Assembly (NCBI GenBank): GCA_036559705.1
Contig: DATBSP010000162.1
Location: 4,719 to 68,718, forward strand
Source: Hyphomicrobium_A sp036559705
GTDB taxonomy: Bacteria; Pseudomonadota; Alphaproteobacteria; Rhizobiales; Hyphomicrobiaceae
DNA: 64,000 nt
Reading direction: 5' to 3'
Shown: positions 1 through 9,301 of the stretch, one piece after another
Numbering within the stretch: the first letter of the stretch is position 1
Layout: each line of letters opens with the position of its first letter
Notes under the pieces: model-generated
Database searches by the model: none
Told to the model about the DNA's origin: nothing
The model's input: the letters and a program-made list of their open reading frames with translations, nothing else
Made by a program: the position numbers and the translations under genes

Positions 1-684
1 GGTGCAACAACAGTATGGGCCAGAAAACGGCGAAGGATGGCCTTCAAGACCCGTTTTTAACCCTCCGCGTAACACCGCAGCACCTGCAACATTAATTTGC
101 TGCGCCGCACCCCTCGTATCTGTGGACGAATCGCTTACTCTTGTGTTGAGGGGGCCGACCTCTCACGGCTTCCGCTCAGGAGCCGATTGAGTGCGCGTCA
201 GAGAAGGGGGCCGATTGGCCTTGACGTCTCTGAGCCAGAACTGTCGAACGACTGGCACCATTGGCCGGTTGGATGCGTGGCGGGCATGGATAGGGCCGCC
301 CCAGGGAGCATCCGCCGGCTTGGACTGTCGGCCTCTGCCGACCCCTGTCCGCGACCGCCGAAACCTCCTGCCATCCCCGACGACCGCCGTTCAGGCGCCG
401 CGCCCTTCCCGGCCGGTGTGCTGGCGCGTGGCGTCCGTCGGACGTTGCGTACCGGAACTCAGACCGAGGCTGCGGCATACACTGGAAGATGGAGTGGCAA
501 ATGCTGAAGCGCCTTCATCAAGCGAAGGTCCCACACACCGTATCTTCTTGTTCACGCGTCACTCATTCGCTTCGGCTCGAATTGGAATGGATTGGAGTTC
601 TGCTCTGGCGCCAAAAACAGATGCGTCCTCCGAGTAGGACGTGACGGGGGCTTAGCCGGAACGGGTGTGCGACCCAACTGGCCA
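1..684. other. No supportable gene (684 nt)
   Basis: Several short open frames cross this stretch on both strands. None has a recognisable domain, a credible ribosome binding site or a protein-like composition, and they overlap one another. I found none of the conserved cores of tmRNA, RNase P RNA or SRP RNA. It may hold a promoter, or the decayed remains or 3' flank of a gene left of the window. Confidence 0.5.
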
Positions 685-720
685 CAAAAAAACGAGGCCG
701 GTCCTACGGGACCGGCCTTT
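685..720 (-). terminator. Rho-independent terminator of the amidase gene
   Basis: A perfect 9-bp inverted repeat (GGCCGGTCC / GGACCGGCC, 4-nt loop, 696-717) is followed on the minus strand by a run of seven T at 686-692. It lies just past the stop codon of the minus-strand amidase at 747. Confidence 0.85.
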
Positions 721-746
721 GATTTTTGTGAGGTTCGACGGCCGTA

Positions 747-2084
747 TCACATCGGCAGCTGGGCGACCTGATTGGAGAAGTAGTTGTCGATGGCGGTGAG
801 GATCGAGTCGGTGACCTTGTCGCGCCAGGCGTCGGACTGCAGGTTTGCTGCATCCTGCTTGTTGGTGACGTAGGCCAGCTCGATGAGTACCGACGGGAAC
901 TGGGCAGTCTTAAGGACACGGAAGGAAGCCTGCTGATCGGGCTTGTTGCGCATCGTGGTGCTGGCACCCATGGTCTCGATCACGGTGCGTGCGAACACGC
1001 TCGTGCGATCCTGCGTGGCGTCGACCTCGCGCTCGGCGAGATCGGATAGGATCCCTTTGACGAGGCTGACGTCTTCGCCGTCGCTCGCCTGTTTGACCTT
1101 CTCCACCTCGTTCTTCGAGAGAACCTTGCTGGCGACGTCGCCGCGCGTTGAGCGGCGGAGGCTGTCGGCCACGCTGTCGCGGAGCGAGTAGATCGTGGCA
1201 CCGCTGGCGGTGCTGCCGGTATCGGCGTAGTCGCAGTGCACGGCAATGAACAGATTGGCCTTGTTCTTTTCGCCGAAGGAGATGCGATCGCCGAGCGGAA
1301 TGAATACGTCCTCGTCACGCGTCATCATCACTTTGAAGCGGCCGGTGGCATTGAGCTTCTTGGCCAGGATCTTGCTGAAAGCGAGCGTGATGTCCTTTTC
1401 AACGGCGCCGTTCTTCTCGGCGCCCGAGTCATGGCCGCCGTGCCCGGGGTCGATGACGATGATCGGCTTGAAGGCGCGCTGCGCAAGAACGTCGGGCGAC
1501 ACCGCCGGGCGCGGCAGAGGCGGCTGCAGGCCGGCACCGCCAAGCGCGAACGGCGGCGGCGTCATCGCTGCCTTCTGCTTGACTGGCGGAATGCCGGCAG
1601 TGACGGGAACGAACGAAGCAATTTCGATGACGAGATGCTGACTGTTCCCGTCTTTGGTTTTCTCGATACGGGCGCTCGAGACGATGACCGGCTCAGTCAC
1701 GTAGATGATGACCCGGGAGCGCTCCGTTCCGGCCAGGCCCGCCTGGAAGGACTTGATCAAGCCGATCGGCGAAGCTTTGGGTTGCTCGGGCAAGCGCAGT
1801 TTGGTCTCGGTCAACTGCACGACAACCCGGTTCGGGTTGGTCAGCGAGAAGACCTCGAATTCCGTCGTCTTCGGCAGACCGATGACGAAGCGCGTGCGTT
1901 GCTGATTGCTGAGCAGTGCGCCGGTTGTTGTCGGCGGTTCGCTGGTCGCCGGCTCGGACGATCCACCAAGAAGGCTCTCAATTCCGCCAAATAGATTTTG
2001 CGCCTGCAGCGGGGTGTGCGCGCAGAGTAAGGTAAACAGGAACAATAGCCCGCAGCGCAAGCGCCACGGCGTGCCGTGAACCAT
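747..2084 (-). CDS. N-acetylmuramoyl-L-alanine amidase, AMIN + Amidase_3
   Basis: A periplasmic zinc amidase that cleaves the amide bond between N-acetylmuramic acid and the L-alanine of the stem peptide, usually during septum splitting. The 445-residue product has a signal peptide (first 28 residues, ending LQAQ), an AMIN domain around residues 60-155 and a C-terminal Amidase_3 domain from about residue 205. Visible motifs are IDPGHGGHDSGA (first zinc His), the Glu of AVEKDITL, VHCDYAD (second His; most relatives have HAD) and VLIELAYVTN (catalytic Glu). It starts at ATG 2084. A paralogue lies at 60177-61454. The family is clear, but whether it is AmiA, AmiB or AmiC in role cannot be read from sequence. 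Confidence 0.92.
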   Translation of the reverse strand: MVHGTPWRLRCGLLFLFTLLCAHTPLQAQNLFGGIESLLGGSSEPATSEPPTTTGALLSNQQRTRFVIGLPKTTEFEVFSLTNPNRVVVQLTETKLRLPEQPKASPIGLIKSFQAGLAGTERSRVIIYVTEPVIVSSARIEKTKDGNSQHLVIEIASFVPVTAGIPPVKQKAAMTPPPFALGGAGLQPPLPRPAVSPDVLAQRAFKPIIVIDPGHGGHDSGAEKNGAVEKDITLAFSKILAKKLNATGRFKVMMTRDEDVFIPLGDRISFGEKNKANLFIAVHCDYADTGSTASGATIYSLRDSVADSLRRSTRGDVASKVLSKNEVEKVKQASDGEDVSLVKGILSDLAEREVDATQDRTSVFARTVIETMGASTTMRNKPDQQASFRVLKTAQFPSVLIELAYVTNKQDAANLQSDAWRDKVTDSILTAIDNYFSNQVAQLPM

Positions 2085-2255
2085 GACGTCTGACCCCCGT
2101 CTACGCGGTACAAATCAAGTGGCAAGGACAGTCAGGGTTGCCCGAGATGATGGCGTTTTGCGGTCCACCTTCAGGCATTGTTAGGGTTATCGCTCCCCAA
2201 GCCTTAAGACTTCGCTAACGAAGAAAGTTGGTGCTGCAATTTCGAGTTTTCGTAA

Positions 2256-2708
2256 TCAGCGCCAACGTTTCGCAGCGTCCTCGTCCTCGGCACGAGCTTC
2301 CACCCAGCCGCTTTCGCCCGACGCCGTCGTTTCCTTTTTCCAGAACGGGGCGCGCGTCTTCAAATAGTCCATGAGAAATCCGGCGGCGTCGAACGCGTCC
2401 TGTCGATGGGCCGACGCAGTAACGACGAGCACGATGTTGTCGCCGGTCTTCAACTCGCCGACCCGGTGGACGATCAGCGAGCCACACAGCGACCAGCGCG
2501 CCAGCGCTTCCCCCTCAATACGGACAAGCTCCGCCTCCGTCATGTCGGGATAGTGCTCGAGCGTCAGCGCGGCAATCTGCCGGTCGCCGTCGTTGCCGCG
2601 TACACGGCCGGTGAAGGTGACGACGGCGCCGATGTCGGCGCGACCGCCAGCCAGCTTCTCAACCTCGGCGGCGAGGTCGAAATCCTCGGTCTGCACGCGC
2701 ACGGCCAC
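2256..2708 (-). CDS. moaE: Molybdopterin synthase catalytic subunit MoaE
   Basis: The large subunit of cytoplasmic molybdopterin synthase, which moves sulfur from the MoaD thiocarboxylate onto precursor Z (cPMP) to make molybdopterin. The 150-residue length and the motifs VVTFTGRVRG near the N-terminus and HRQDAF with its following lysine near the C-terminus fit the family. It starts at GTG 2708, eight bases after GGAGG, and only four bases separate it from moaD, so the pair is co-transcribed. The cofactor is needed by the FdsA formate dehydrogenase in this window. Confidence 0.95.
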   Translation of the reverse strand: MAVRVQTEDFDLAAEVEKLAGGRADIGAVVTFTGRVRGNDGDRQIAALTLEHYPDMTEAELVRIEGEALARWSLCGSLIVHRVGELKTGDNIVLVVTASAHRQDAFDAAGFLMDYLKTRAPFWKKETTASGESGWVEARAEDEDAAKRWR

Positions 2709-2712
2709 GGGC

Positions 2713-2988
2713 TCAGCCTCCGGTGACGGGCGGGAAAAAGGCGACCTCGCGCGCAGCGCCCAGCGCCGCGGTCGGCTTCACGTGTACCTTGTCGAGCGCC
2801 GCTCTGACGACCTGCGGACGCGCGAAAGCGTCGCCGAATTGTGGCCCACGCTGCTGCAGCCATCCAACCAAATCGGCAACGGTTTCGACATTCGTGGGTA
2901 GCTCGACGTCCTCGAATTCGCAGCCGACCTTTTCGCGCACCCACGCGAAATAGCGAATCCGCATATGTTTTGCCGCGTTTTCTCCCAT
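2713..2988 (-). CDS. moaD: Molybdopterin synthase sulfur carrier subunit MoaD
   Basis: A ubiquitin-fold sulfur carrier whose C-terminal glycine is thiocarboxylated and donates sulfur within the MoaD/MoaE complex. The product ends in PPVTGG, the expected Gly-Gly tail. ATG 2988 has GGAG twelve bases upstream, inside the end of pgsA. A second ATG at 2964 gives a protein beginning MRIRYFAWVRE, which matches the usual MoaD N-terminus but has a poorer ribosome site. The order pgsA-moaD-moaE, with gaps of 4-6 bases, indicates one transcript. Confidence 0.93.
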   Translation of the reverse strand: MGENAAKHMRIRYFAWVREKVGCEFEDVELPTNVETVADLVGWLQQRGPQFGDAFARPQVVRAALDKVHVKPTAALGAAREVAFFPPVTGG

Positions 2989-2994
2989 GTGCGC

Positions 2995-3585
2995 TCAGCG
3001 CTCCATGGCATGCACGACACCGGCCTTCAGGTAGTCGTATCCGGTCCACAGTGTGAGCAGGGCCGCGATCCACAGGATGACGAGGCCGCCGGTCATGATG
3101 CCGGGGACAATCTTCTCAGCCGCCGGGCCGGCAAGAAGCACTCCGAGCGCGATCATCTGCATCGTCGTCTTCCACTTGGCGAGCTGCGTAACGTGGATCT
3201 TCACGTTCAGCTCGGCAAGAAACTCGCGCAGGCCGGAGACGAGAATCTCGCGCACAAGGATGATGATCGCCGCCCAGATGGACCACCCTGTGATCGTGTT
3301 GTCGTGGACGAGCATCATCAGTACGGCACCAACCAGAAGCTTGTCGGCGATTGGGTCGAGCATGCGCCCGAGTGTCGACTGCTGCTCCCACATGCGGGCG
3401 AGATAACCGTCCAGCCAGTCGGTGATGCCGGCAAACACGAACAGCGCAAAAGCCGACCAGCGAGCCACGTCGCCCTGCAGGAAGAAGAGGCAGGCAACGA
3501 GCGCCGGCACCGCTGCAATACGAACGTACGTCAGCACGTTCGGCAGGCTCATGGGCATTGCGCGGGAGGTGGCAGCGTGTTCCAT
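2995..3585 (-). CDS. pgsA: CDP-diacylglycerol--glycerol-3-phosphate 3-phosphatidyltransferase
   Basis: An inner-membrane enzyme that makes phosphatidylglycerophosphate from CDP-diacylglycerol and glycerol-3-phosphate, the committed step to phosphatidylglycerol and cardiolipin. The CDP-alcohol phosphotransferase signature is visible as DWLDGYLAR followed by GRMLDPIADK, in an otherwise hydrophobic protein with several membrane segments. The family core begins at MSLPNVLTYVRI (ATG 3552). ATG 3585 is chosen because AAGGG precedes it; a further ATG at 3603 is in frame. First gene of the pgsA-moaD-moaE run. Confidence 0.95.
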   Translation of the reverse strand: MEHAATSRAMPMSLPNVLTYVRIAAVPALVACLFFLQGDVARWSAFALFVFAGITDWLDGYLARMWEQQSTLGRMLDPIADKLLVGAVLMMLVHDNTITGWSIWAAIIILVREILVSGLREFLAELNVKIHVTQLAKWKTTMQMIALGVLLAGPAAEKIVPGIMTGGLVILWIAALLTLWTGYDYLKAGVVHAMER

Positions 3586-3665
3586 CGGCCCTTGGTACAC
3601 CATCCCGCCGATGGGTCGTCAATGGCGCACATGGACCGGTCGGAATAGCGGCCGCAAGCGCGGCT

Positions 3666-4820
3666 TCAGTGGCACACGCCACGGCTGGTGCGGCGCACTT
3701 TCATGTCGAGGTGGAAGTGGTCGCGATGGGCCTCGTTGGCCTCCGGGCCGAGCACCGTGGCAAAGACCGTGCAGGAGCCGCCGTGCAGTCGCTTCAGAAA
3801 CATCGCTTCCTTCGTGGTAGCGGGCATCAGATCGACGCTGGCGACCACGGCAGGCTTTTCTCCGTTTCGCTGGAAGTCGGTCTTCTGGACGCGGCCTTTC
3901 TGCTTGGCCTCCGCCTTCTTGCCGGCCTCCTCGATCGAAGGGGTCTGCACGACCGCCGCGGTCTCGCCGGCCTTCGGCTTGTCCGGCTTCTTCTCGGCCA
4001 GCGCCTTCTTTTCGGCGGTCTTCTTTTTAGCTGCGATGATATCGCGTTCGGTCGGCCCCCAAGCTTTGCTTACCGTAATGGTGCGCCCGTCGGCGGTGAC
4101 GAAAGCGGCGATGTCGATGGCGTTGCCGGTCGCGTGCTCGCTCAGTGAAAGCTTCGGGTTGTTGTAGACGTTGCGGCACGTGTACGACGATGCGCCGACG
4201 ATGCGCGTGATGCGCGATCCCAACATTGCCTGGGCGGCGGGCTGCAATACCTTGTCGACCCACTCGCCCAACGATGCAGCGAGACGGCAATTCATCGACG
4301 GGGCAGGATCGAACTCGACTTTGCTCGTACCACCGACACTGCGCAGCGCGAGCGGCGCGGGCGTGCCGCACTGGCCGTGCTTCATAGGTACTTCCATGGC
4401 GACGTCGAGGGAGGCAGGAGCCAGAAGCTGGACACACTGGCGCAAGCCTGCAGCAACCTCATCCGGCGTCCAGACGTCAGGAGGCGGGGGCGGCGCCACG
4501 GCCGGCGTTGCGGTGCCAGCGACAGGTGGCGTAGCCGAAGGCGCCGCGACGGGGGGCGGCGTCAGGGCAGTCGATGATGGCGCCGCGGCTGCGATTACAG
4601 GGACAGCGGGGGGCTTGGCTTGGGCGGCTTTGGCGGGGGGCGCGTTGACGGCCGGCGCGGCGGCGGTTGGCGGCACGACAGGCGCCACCGACTGCACTCT
4701 CGTCGGCGCACCGGCGCGCGACGGCAGAAACGCCAGTGCCAGCACCCCCGCGAACGCCACGGAGGACATCCACGCGGACACGCGGCTCAGCGTTTTGTCG
4801 ACGGACGCCACAGACGCCAT
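3666..4820 (-). CDS. Extensin-like family protein
   Basis: A secreted or membrane-anchored protein of the extensin-like C-terminal family, common in Hyphomicrobiales and with a peptidase-like fold related to D,D-/L,D-peptidases. After an N-terminal membrane segment and a Pro/Ala-rich linker, the domain carries SSYTCRNVYN, LSEHATGNAIDIAAF (a His/Asp metal-site-like motif) and a C-terminal HRDHFHLDM. A Lys/Ala/Glu-rich insertion of about 60 residues splits the domain. The frame can open at TTG 4847, but ATG 4820 with an AGGTGAGG ribosome site is more likely. No enzymatic activity is established for this protein. Confidence 0.85.
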   Translation of the reverse strand: MASVASVDKTLSRVSAWMSSVAFAGVLALAFLPSRAGAPTRVQSVAPVVPPTAAAPAVNAPPAKAAQAKPPAVPVIAAAAPSSTALTPPPVAAPSATPPVAGTATPAVAPPPPPDVWTPDEVAAGLRQCVQLLAPASLDVAMEVPMKHGQCGTPAPLALRSVGGTSKVEFDPAPSMNCRLAASLGEWVDKVLQPAAQAMLGSRITRIVGASSYTCRNVYNNPKLSLSEHATGNAIDIAAFVTADGRTITVSKAWGPTERDIIAAKKKTAEKKALAEKKPDKPKAGETAAVVQTPSIEEAGKKAEAKQKGRVQKTDFQRNGEKPAVVASVDLMPATTKEAMFLKRLHGGSCTVFATVLGPEANEAHRDHFHLDMKVRRTSRGVCH

Positions 4821-4972
4821 CCTCACCTGCTGGTCGCTAGCAGCCAAACTGTGCGTGTTCCCCTACCGTAACATCTCGATGAGCGCGGCGAAAATGGGAT
4901 TGCATTCTACCACCCACGCATGAAGGTGCGGTTGCAAACTCCCATCGGCAACGTTTCTTGAGGGTTAAGCGC

Positions 4973-5848
4973 ATGGACGGTTTCGAGAGCGATCGGCGCA
5001 GTTTGCGAGCCAAGCTCGATGTCGACCGTCGTGAAATGCTCGCCGCGAGCCTCGCGGTCGGGTTCGCTGCCGCCGTGCGCCCCGTCGCGGCTCAGACCGT
5101 CATCCACACGGACAGCGAAGGGCTTGAAGCCGGAGAGGTGAGCATCCCCACGGCCGACAGGGACATTCCGGCCTATCGCGCCAGGCCGGCAAAGCAAGGC
5201 ACATTCCCCGTCATCATGGTCGTGCAGGAGATTTTCGGGGTGCATGAGCACATCCGCGATGTGTGCCGCCGCCTCGCTAAGCAAGGCTACATGGCGATCG
5301 CACCGGAACTCTATACCCGGCAAGGCAGCGTCACCGACGTCACCGACGTGAAGGAGATCGTCGCCAAGGTCGTCTCCAAGGTGCCGGACACGCAGGTGAT
5401 GTCCGATCTCGACGCGACTGTCGGGTTTGCCAAGGCTTCGGGCCATGGCGACACCGCCAGGCTCGGCATCACTGGTTTCTGCTGGGGCGGGCGCATCACC
5501 TGGCTTTACGCCGCGCACAGTACTGAGCTGAAAGCCGGCGTCGCCTGGTATGGCAAGCTCGTCGGCGACAGCACAACGAATACGCCGAGTCACCCGCTCG
5601 ATATTGCCGCTGAGCTCAAGGCGCCGGTGCTCGGCCTCTACGGCGCCGCCGACCAGGGCATTCCGGTCGAAACGGTCGATCGCATGCGCGCCGCATGCAA
5701 AGCCGCCCGCAAGGCGTGCGAGATCGTCGTTTACCCGAATACGCCGCACGCCTTCAACGCCGACTACCGCCCGAGCTACCGTCGCGAAGCGGCGAATGAC
5801 GCATGGGCGCGCATGCTCGCCTGGTTTCGCGTCCACGGTGTTGCCTGA
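4973..5848 (+). CDS. Dienelactone hydrolase family protein, probably exported
   Basis: An alpha/beta hydrolase of the carboxymethylenebutenolidase family, which opens dienelactones and related esters or lactones. The expected triad is seen: nucleophilic Cys in GFCWGG, Asp in GAADQG and His in TPHAFNAD. Unlike cytosolic dienelactone hydrolases it has an N-terminal export signal with a twin-arginine-like RREMLAAS and a hydrophobic stretch ending VAAQ, so the folded enzyme may leave by the Tat route. ATG 4973 is preferred over an in-frame TTG at 4958. It stands alone and is divergent from the extensin-like gene; the substrate is unknown. Confidence 0.88.
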   Translation: MDGFESDRRSLRAKLDVDRREMLAASLAVGFAAAVRPVAAQTVIHTDSEGLEAGEVSIPTADRDIPAYRARPAKQGTFPVIMVVQEIFGVHEHIRDVCRRLAKQGYMAIAPELYTRQGSVTDVTDVKEIVAKVVSKVPDTQVMSDLDATVGFAKASGHGDTARLGITGFCWGGRITWLYAAHSTELKAGVAWYGKLVGDSTTNTPSHPLDIAAELKAPVLGLYGAADQGIPVETVDRMRAACKAARKACEIVVYPNTPHAFNADYRPSYRREAANDAWARMLAWFRVHGVA

Positions 5849-6011
5849 GCCGACTGCAATCGTTCCGTCATAACAGAAGGCTAGACATTCCTTCTGCGCA
5901 CAAGGGCTTGGCTGTGCGGCCTTGCAACTAGGGCCACGTTGGCGGAAACTGATCGCGCAAGAGCACTTGTAATCGGCCCACAAAATGGGGCTTCTAGGGG
6001 GAGTTGTTCGG

Positions 6012-6233
6012 ATGCCGGAATTGCCGTTCGACTTGGCGACTGTTGATTGGACGACGGTCGCGATCTTCTCGGGTATTGCCTTCCTCGCTGCAATCGTCGG
6101 CAACGCCATCGCCTTCGGCAGTCGCTTCATCGGAGCGATCCTGACGGCAGTGTTCTTCGCTGCGTTCTACGTGGCGTGGGTCTACTGGTTTGCGGCTATC
6201 GCCATGCCGCCGGCTGCTGCGCCGCCCGTCTAG
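6012..6233 (+). CDS. Small membrane protein, function unknown
   Basis: A 73-residue protein with two hydrophobic segments: one around IFSGIAFLAAIVGNAIAF and one around ILTAVFFAAFYVAWVYWF. I do not recognise a family. ATG 6012 is chosen because GGGGGAG lies eight bases upstream; an ATG at 5985 is also in frame. It sits between the dienelactone hydrolase and the convergent uvrC. Confidence 0.7.
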   Translation: MPELPFDLATVDWTTVAIFSGIAFLAAIVGNAIAFGSRFIGAILTAVFFAAFYVAWVYWFAAIAMPPAAAPPV

Positions 6234-6264
6234 GCTCGTAGTCGAAGCGAACTCTGACGCACGT

Positions 6265-6285
6265 GACCGGGATAGGATCCCGGTC
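6265..6285. terminator. Hairpin between convergent genes
   Basis: A perfect 9-bp inverted repeat (GACCGGGAT / ATCCCGGTC) with a 3-nt loop, placed between the end of the small membrane gene and the end of uvrC. There is no clear T tract on either strand, so termination is an inference from position. Confidence 0.4.
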
Positions 6286-6311
6286 GCGATTGCGTGGGCG
6301 CGCCCGTAGGA

Positions 6312-8342
6312 TTAGCTGCGGCGCTCGTGGAAGTGGTCGTAGATGCGCTGCGCCATTTCAGCCGAGATGCCGTCGACGGCTTTCAGATCCTCGACGCCGG
6401 CCCGCGATACCGCCTTCGCCGAACCGAAGTGATTCATCAGCGCGCGCCGCCGCCGCGGGCCGATGCCGTCGATATCGTCGAGCGGGCTCGCACTCATCGC
6501 CATGGCGCGCCGTGTGCGGTGTGAGCCGATAGCGAAGCGATGCGCCTCGTCGCGCAGGCGCTGCACGAAATAGAGCACCGGGTCGCGCGGCTCGAGCAAC
6601 ATCGGACGATCGGCACCGGCAAGATGGAATTGCTCGCGCCCCGCATCGCGATCGGGCCCTTTGGCGACGCCGATGAGGCAAATCTCATGCAATCCGAGGT
6701 CGGCCATGACCTCGCGCGCCACGGCCAGCTGTCCGGCGCCGCCGTCGATCAGCACGAGGTCGGGGCGATCGGGCAAAACATCGTCGTCATCGACGTCTTC
6801 GGGTGAAGCGCCGACTGCCGCGGCGACCATGGCGACCAAATTGCTGGCGACCTCTTCAATAGCGCCGATGACCCCATCCTCTTTTTTCTCTTGCTCGTTC
6901 GTCTCCAGCACTAAGCGCTTGAAGCGCCGCGTCAGCACCTCGCGCATCATCGCGTAGTCATCGCCCGGGGTGAGGCTCTCCGACTTGATGTTGAACTTGC
7001 GGTACTGCCCCTTCACAAACCCGTCGCGGCCGGCGACGACCATCGCGCCGACCGCGTTCGAGCCCTGGATGTGGCTGTTGTCAAAAACCTCGACGCGGCG
7101 CGGCACCGTCGTCAGCCCAAAGCGATCGGCGAGGCCTTCAAGCAGGCGGCGCTGCGAGGATCCTTCCGCCAGCTTGCGGCCCAGCGCCTCGCGCGCGTTG
7201 TTCAAGGCGTGCTCGACGATGCCCGATTTCGCGCCGCGCTGTGGAACGCGGATTTCGACCTTCCGATCCGCCTTGATGCACAGGGCCTCGGCGAGCAGCC
7301 CGCGGTTGGGCACGTCGTGCGACAGGAGGATGAGCCGCGGCACCGGCTTGTCATCGTAGAACTGCGCGATGAAGCTATCGAGCACCTCCTCGACGGGCAG
7401 CGCGCGATCCGCCTTCGGGAAGTACGCACGGTTGCCCCAATTCTGTCCGGTGCGGAAGAAGAACACCTCGATGCACGTCTGCCCACCTTCCTGTGCGGCA
7501 GCGAAGACATCCGCTTCCTCGATGCCCTCCGGGTTGATCGACTGATCGGCGGTGACGTGCGCCAGCGCCGCCAAGCGATCGCGAAAGCGGGCCGCCCGCT
7601 CGAACTCGAGCCGCGAGGAAGCCTCCTCCATCAGCTGCCGGTACATGAGGCGCACGTTCTGGCTCTCACCGCGCAGGAAGCGGACGGCCTCGTCGACGAG
7701 ACGGCCGTAGTCGTCGAGCGCGATCTCGCCCGTGCACGGCGCCGAGCAGCGTTTGATCTGATGCAGCAGGCACGGCCGCGTGCGGCTTTCGAAGACGCTG
7801 TCGGAGCACGAGCGCAAGAGGAAGGCGCGCTCCAGCATGTTGATCGTCCGGTTGACGGCGCCAGCCGAAGCGAACGGCCCGAAGTAATCGCCTTTGCGGT
7901 TGCGCGCCCCACGGTGTTTCATGATCTGAGGCGCCGGCGTATCGCGCGCGATGAGAATGTACGGGAAGGACTTGTCGTCGCGCATCAGCACGTTGAAGCG
8001 CGGCCGGAAGCGCTTGATGAGATTGGCTTCGAGCAGCAGCGCTTCCGCTTCGGTGCCCACCGACACGAACTCCATCCCGGCGGTGGAGGCGATCATGCGC
8101 GCAATGCGATTGGTATGCCCGCCGAGCCGAGCGTAGTTCGACACGCGCGCCTTGAGACTACGTGCTTTGCCGACATAGATAACGTTGCCTTCGGCATCGA
8201 GCATGCGATAGACGCCGGGCGAGGACGGCAGCAGTTTCAGATAGCGCGCGATGACCTCCGGCCCGCTGCCGGTGGCGGCTGGCTGCAGGACCTCTGGCGC
8301 CGGCTCTTCCGGCGCGGCTTCGCGCGTATCCTTATTGGGCAT
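6312..8342 (-). CDS. uvrC: Excinuclease ABC subunit C
   Basis: The dual-incision nuclease of nucleotide excision repair, acting with UvrA and UvrB. Domains in order: GIY-YIG (SSPGVYRMLD then VIYVGKARSLKARV), a cysteine cluster (CSDSVF ... RPCLLHQIKRCSAPC), the UVR motif that contacts UvrB, the RNase H-like 3'-side nuclease (VEVFDNSHIQGS; LVLIDGGAGQL) and tandem helix-hairpin-helix motifs at the C-terminus. The frame opens at TTG 8381, but ATG 8342 is the better start (676 residues). An acidic DDDD insertion precedes the second half of the nuclease domain. Confidence 0.97.
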   Translation of the reverse strand: MPNKDTREAAPEEPAPEVLQPAATGSGPEVIARYLKLLPSSPGVYRMLDAEGNVIYVGKARSLKARVSNYARLGGHTNRIARMIASTAGMEFVSVGTEAEALLLEANLIKRFRPRFNVLMRDDKSFPYILIARDTPAPQIMKHRGARNRKGDYFGPFASAGAVNRTINMLERAFLLRSCSDSVFESRTRPCLLHQIKRCSAPCTGEIALDDYGRLVDEAVRFLRGESQNVRLMYRQLMEEASSRLEFERAARFRDRLAALAHVTADQSINPEGIEEADVFAAAQEGGQTCIEVFFFRTGQNWGNRAYFPKADRALPVEEVLDSFIAQFYDDKPVPRLILLSHDVPNRGLLAEALCIKADRKVEIRVPQRGAKSGIVEHALNNAREALGRKLAEGSSQRRLLEGLADRFGLTTVPRRVEVFDNSHIQGSNAVGAMVVAGRDGFVKGQYRKFNIKSESLTPGDDYAMMREVLTRRFKRLVLETNEQEKKEDGVIGAIEEVASNLVAMVAAAVGASPEDVDDDDVLPDRPDLVLIDGGAGQLAVAREVMADLGLHEICLIGVAKGPDRDAGREQFHLAGADRPMLLEPRDPVLYFVQRLRDEAHRFAIGSHRTRRAMAMSASPLDDIDGIGPRRRRALMNHFGSAKAVSRAGVEDLKAVDGISAEMAQRIYDHFHERRS

Positions 8343-8397
8343 GCAGGATAGATCGTCCCGCCGGCCCGCGCCGTCAAGCAACTCGGGCCCTCTGGAT

Positions 8398-9270
8398 TTA
8401 CCAGGCGAACGCGCTCATGGCCGCGACCGGCCGTGGCGATCCCGGCGGAAACAGCGCTTCGATGGCTTTCGCGTCGAGGCCGCCTTTGACGTGCACCCCG
8501 CTGGCGACGAATACCGAGCGTACGCCGGCGGCGCCGGCGCCCGCGATGTCGGTTCCAATGCCATCGCCAATGGCCAGCAGCTGAGCTTTGTCGGCGCTGC
8601 CCGCCTTCAGCCTGTTCAGGATGGCGAACGTCAGGTCATAGATAGGCGCGTACGGTTTGCCAGCGTAGTCAACGGTTCCCCCCTGCGCCTCATAAGCGCG
8701 CGCGATGGCGCCGGCGCAATAGATCATGCGACCGCCGCGCTCCACCATCACATCCGGGTTGGCACAAATCATGGGCAAGCCGCGTGCCTGGCATTGCTGC
8801 AGGGTTGCCGCATAGTCGTCGGGCGTTTCGCGCTCATCGTCGAACAGTCCCGTACAAATGATGGCTTCCGCCTCGCCCGCACCGACGCGCTTCACGTCAA
8901 GGCCGGCGAGCGTTGTCAGATCACGCTCGGGTCCAATGTGCAGAATGGGCCGCCCGGAATAGTGCCTGATCAGAGTGCGCGCCACATCGCCAGAGGTGAC
9001 GATGGCGTCCCAACTCGAACGCGGCACCCCGATGCCGTTGAGCTGCGTGGCGACGCTGTCGTTCGGACGCGGAGAGTTGGAGACGAGCACGACGATGCCG
9101 CCGCCTTCCCGATAGCGCGAGCAGGCGGCGCAGGCGTCCATGAATGGCTTCACGCCGTTGTGGATCACGCCCCAGATATCGACCAGCCATGCGCTCGTCC
9201 CCGCGGCGAGCGGCGCGACCGAATGGATGAGCGGGATAGTGGCGGGATCGGGAGATGACGCGGGCGGCAT
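8398..9270 (-). CDS. NagD-like HAD-superfamily class IIA hydrolase
   Basis: A 290-residue haloacid-dehalogenase phosphatase of the NagD-like subclass IIA (TIGR01459-type). Motif I is seen as VDIWGVIHNG (nucleophile Asp), motif II as VLVSNSPRP and the C-terminal Asp motif as AIGDGIGTDIAGA. Probably a cytosolic sugar- or nucleotide-phosphate phosphatase; the substrate cannot be told. It reads in the same direction as uvrC, 55 bases upstream of it. Confidence 0.85.
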   Translation of the reverse strand: MPPASSPDPATIPLIHSVAPLAAGTSAWLVDIWGVIHNGVKPFMDACAACSRYREGGGIVVLVSNSPRPNDSVATQLNGIGVPRSSWDAIVTSGDVARTLIRHYSGRPILHIGPERDLTTLAGLDVKRVGAGEAEAIICTGLFDDERETPDDYAATLQQCQARGLPMICANPDVMVERGGRMIYCAGAIARAYEAQGGTVDYAGKPYAPIYDLTFAILNRLKAGSADKAQLLAIGDGIGTDIAGAGAAGVRSVFVASGVHVKGGLDAKAIEALFPPGSPRPVAAMSAFAW

Positions 9271-9301
9271 GGCGTCTGCCTAGCCGCCGCCCGCGCAAAT
9301 C

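Noticed and set aside
60..90. A third copy of the ACACCGCAGC hairpin repeat
   Set aside because: Only the short core is shared; no complementary 5' arm exists upstream, so no hairpin forms.
4907..6130. A 407-codon minus-strand frame opposite the dienelactone hydrolase
   Set aside because: It mirrors a gene with a complete catalytic triad and export signal and has no domain or ribosome site of its own. High GC leaves long open antisense frames.
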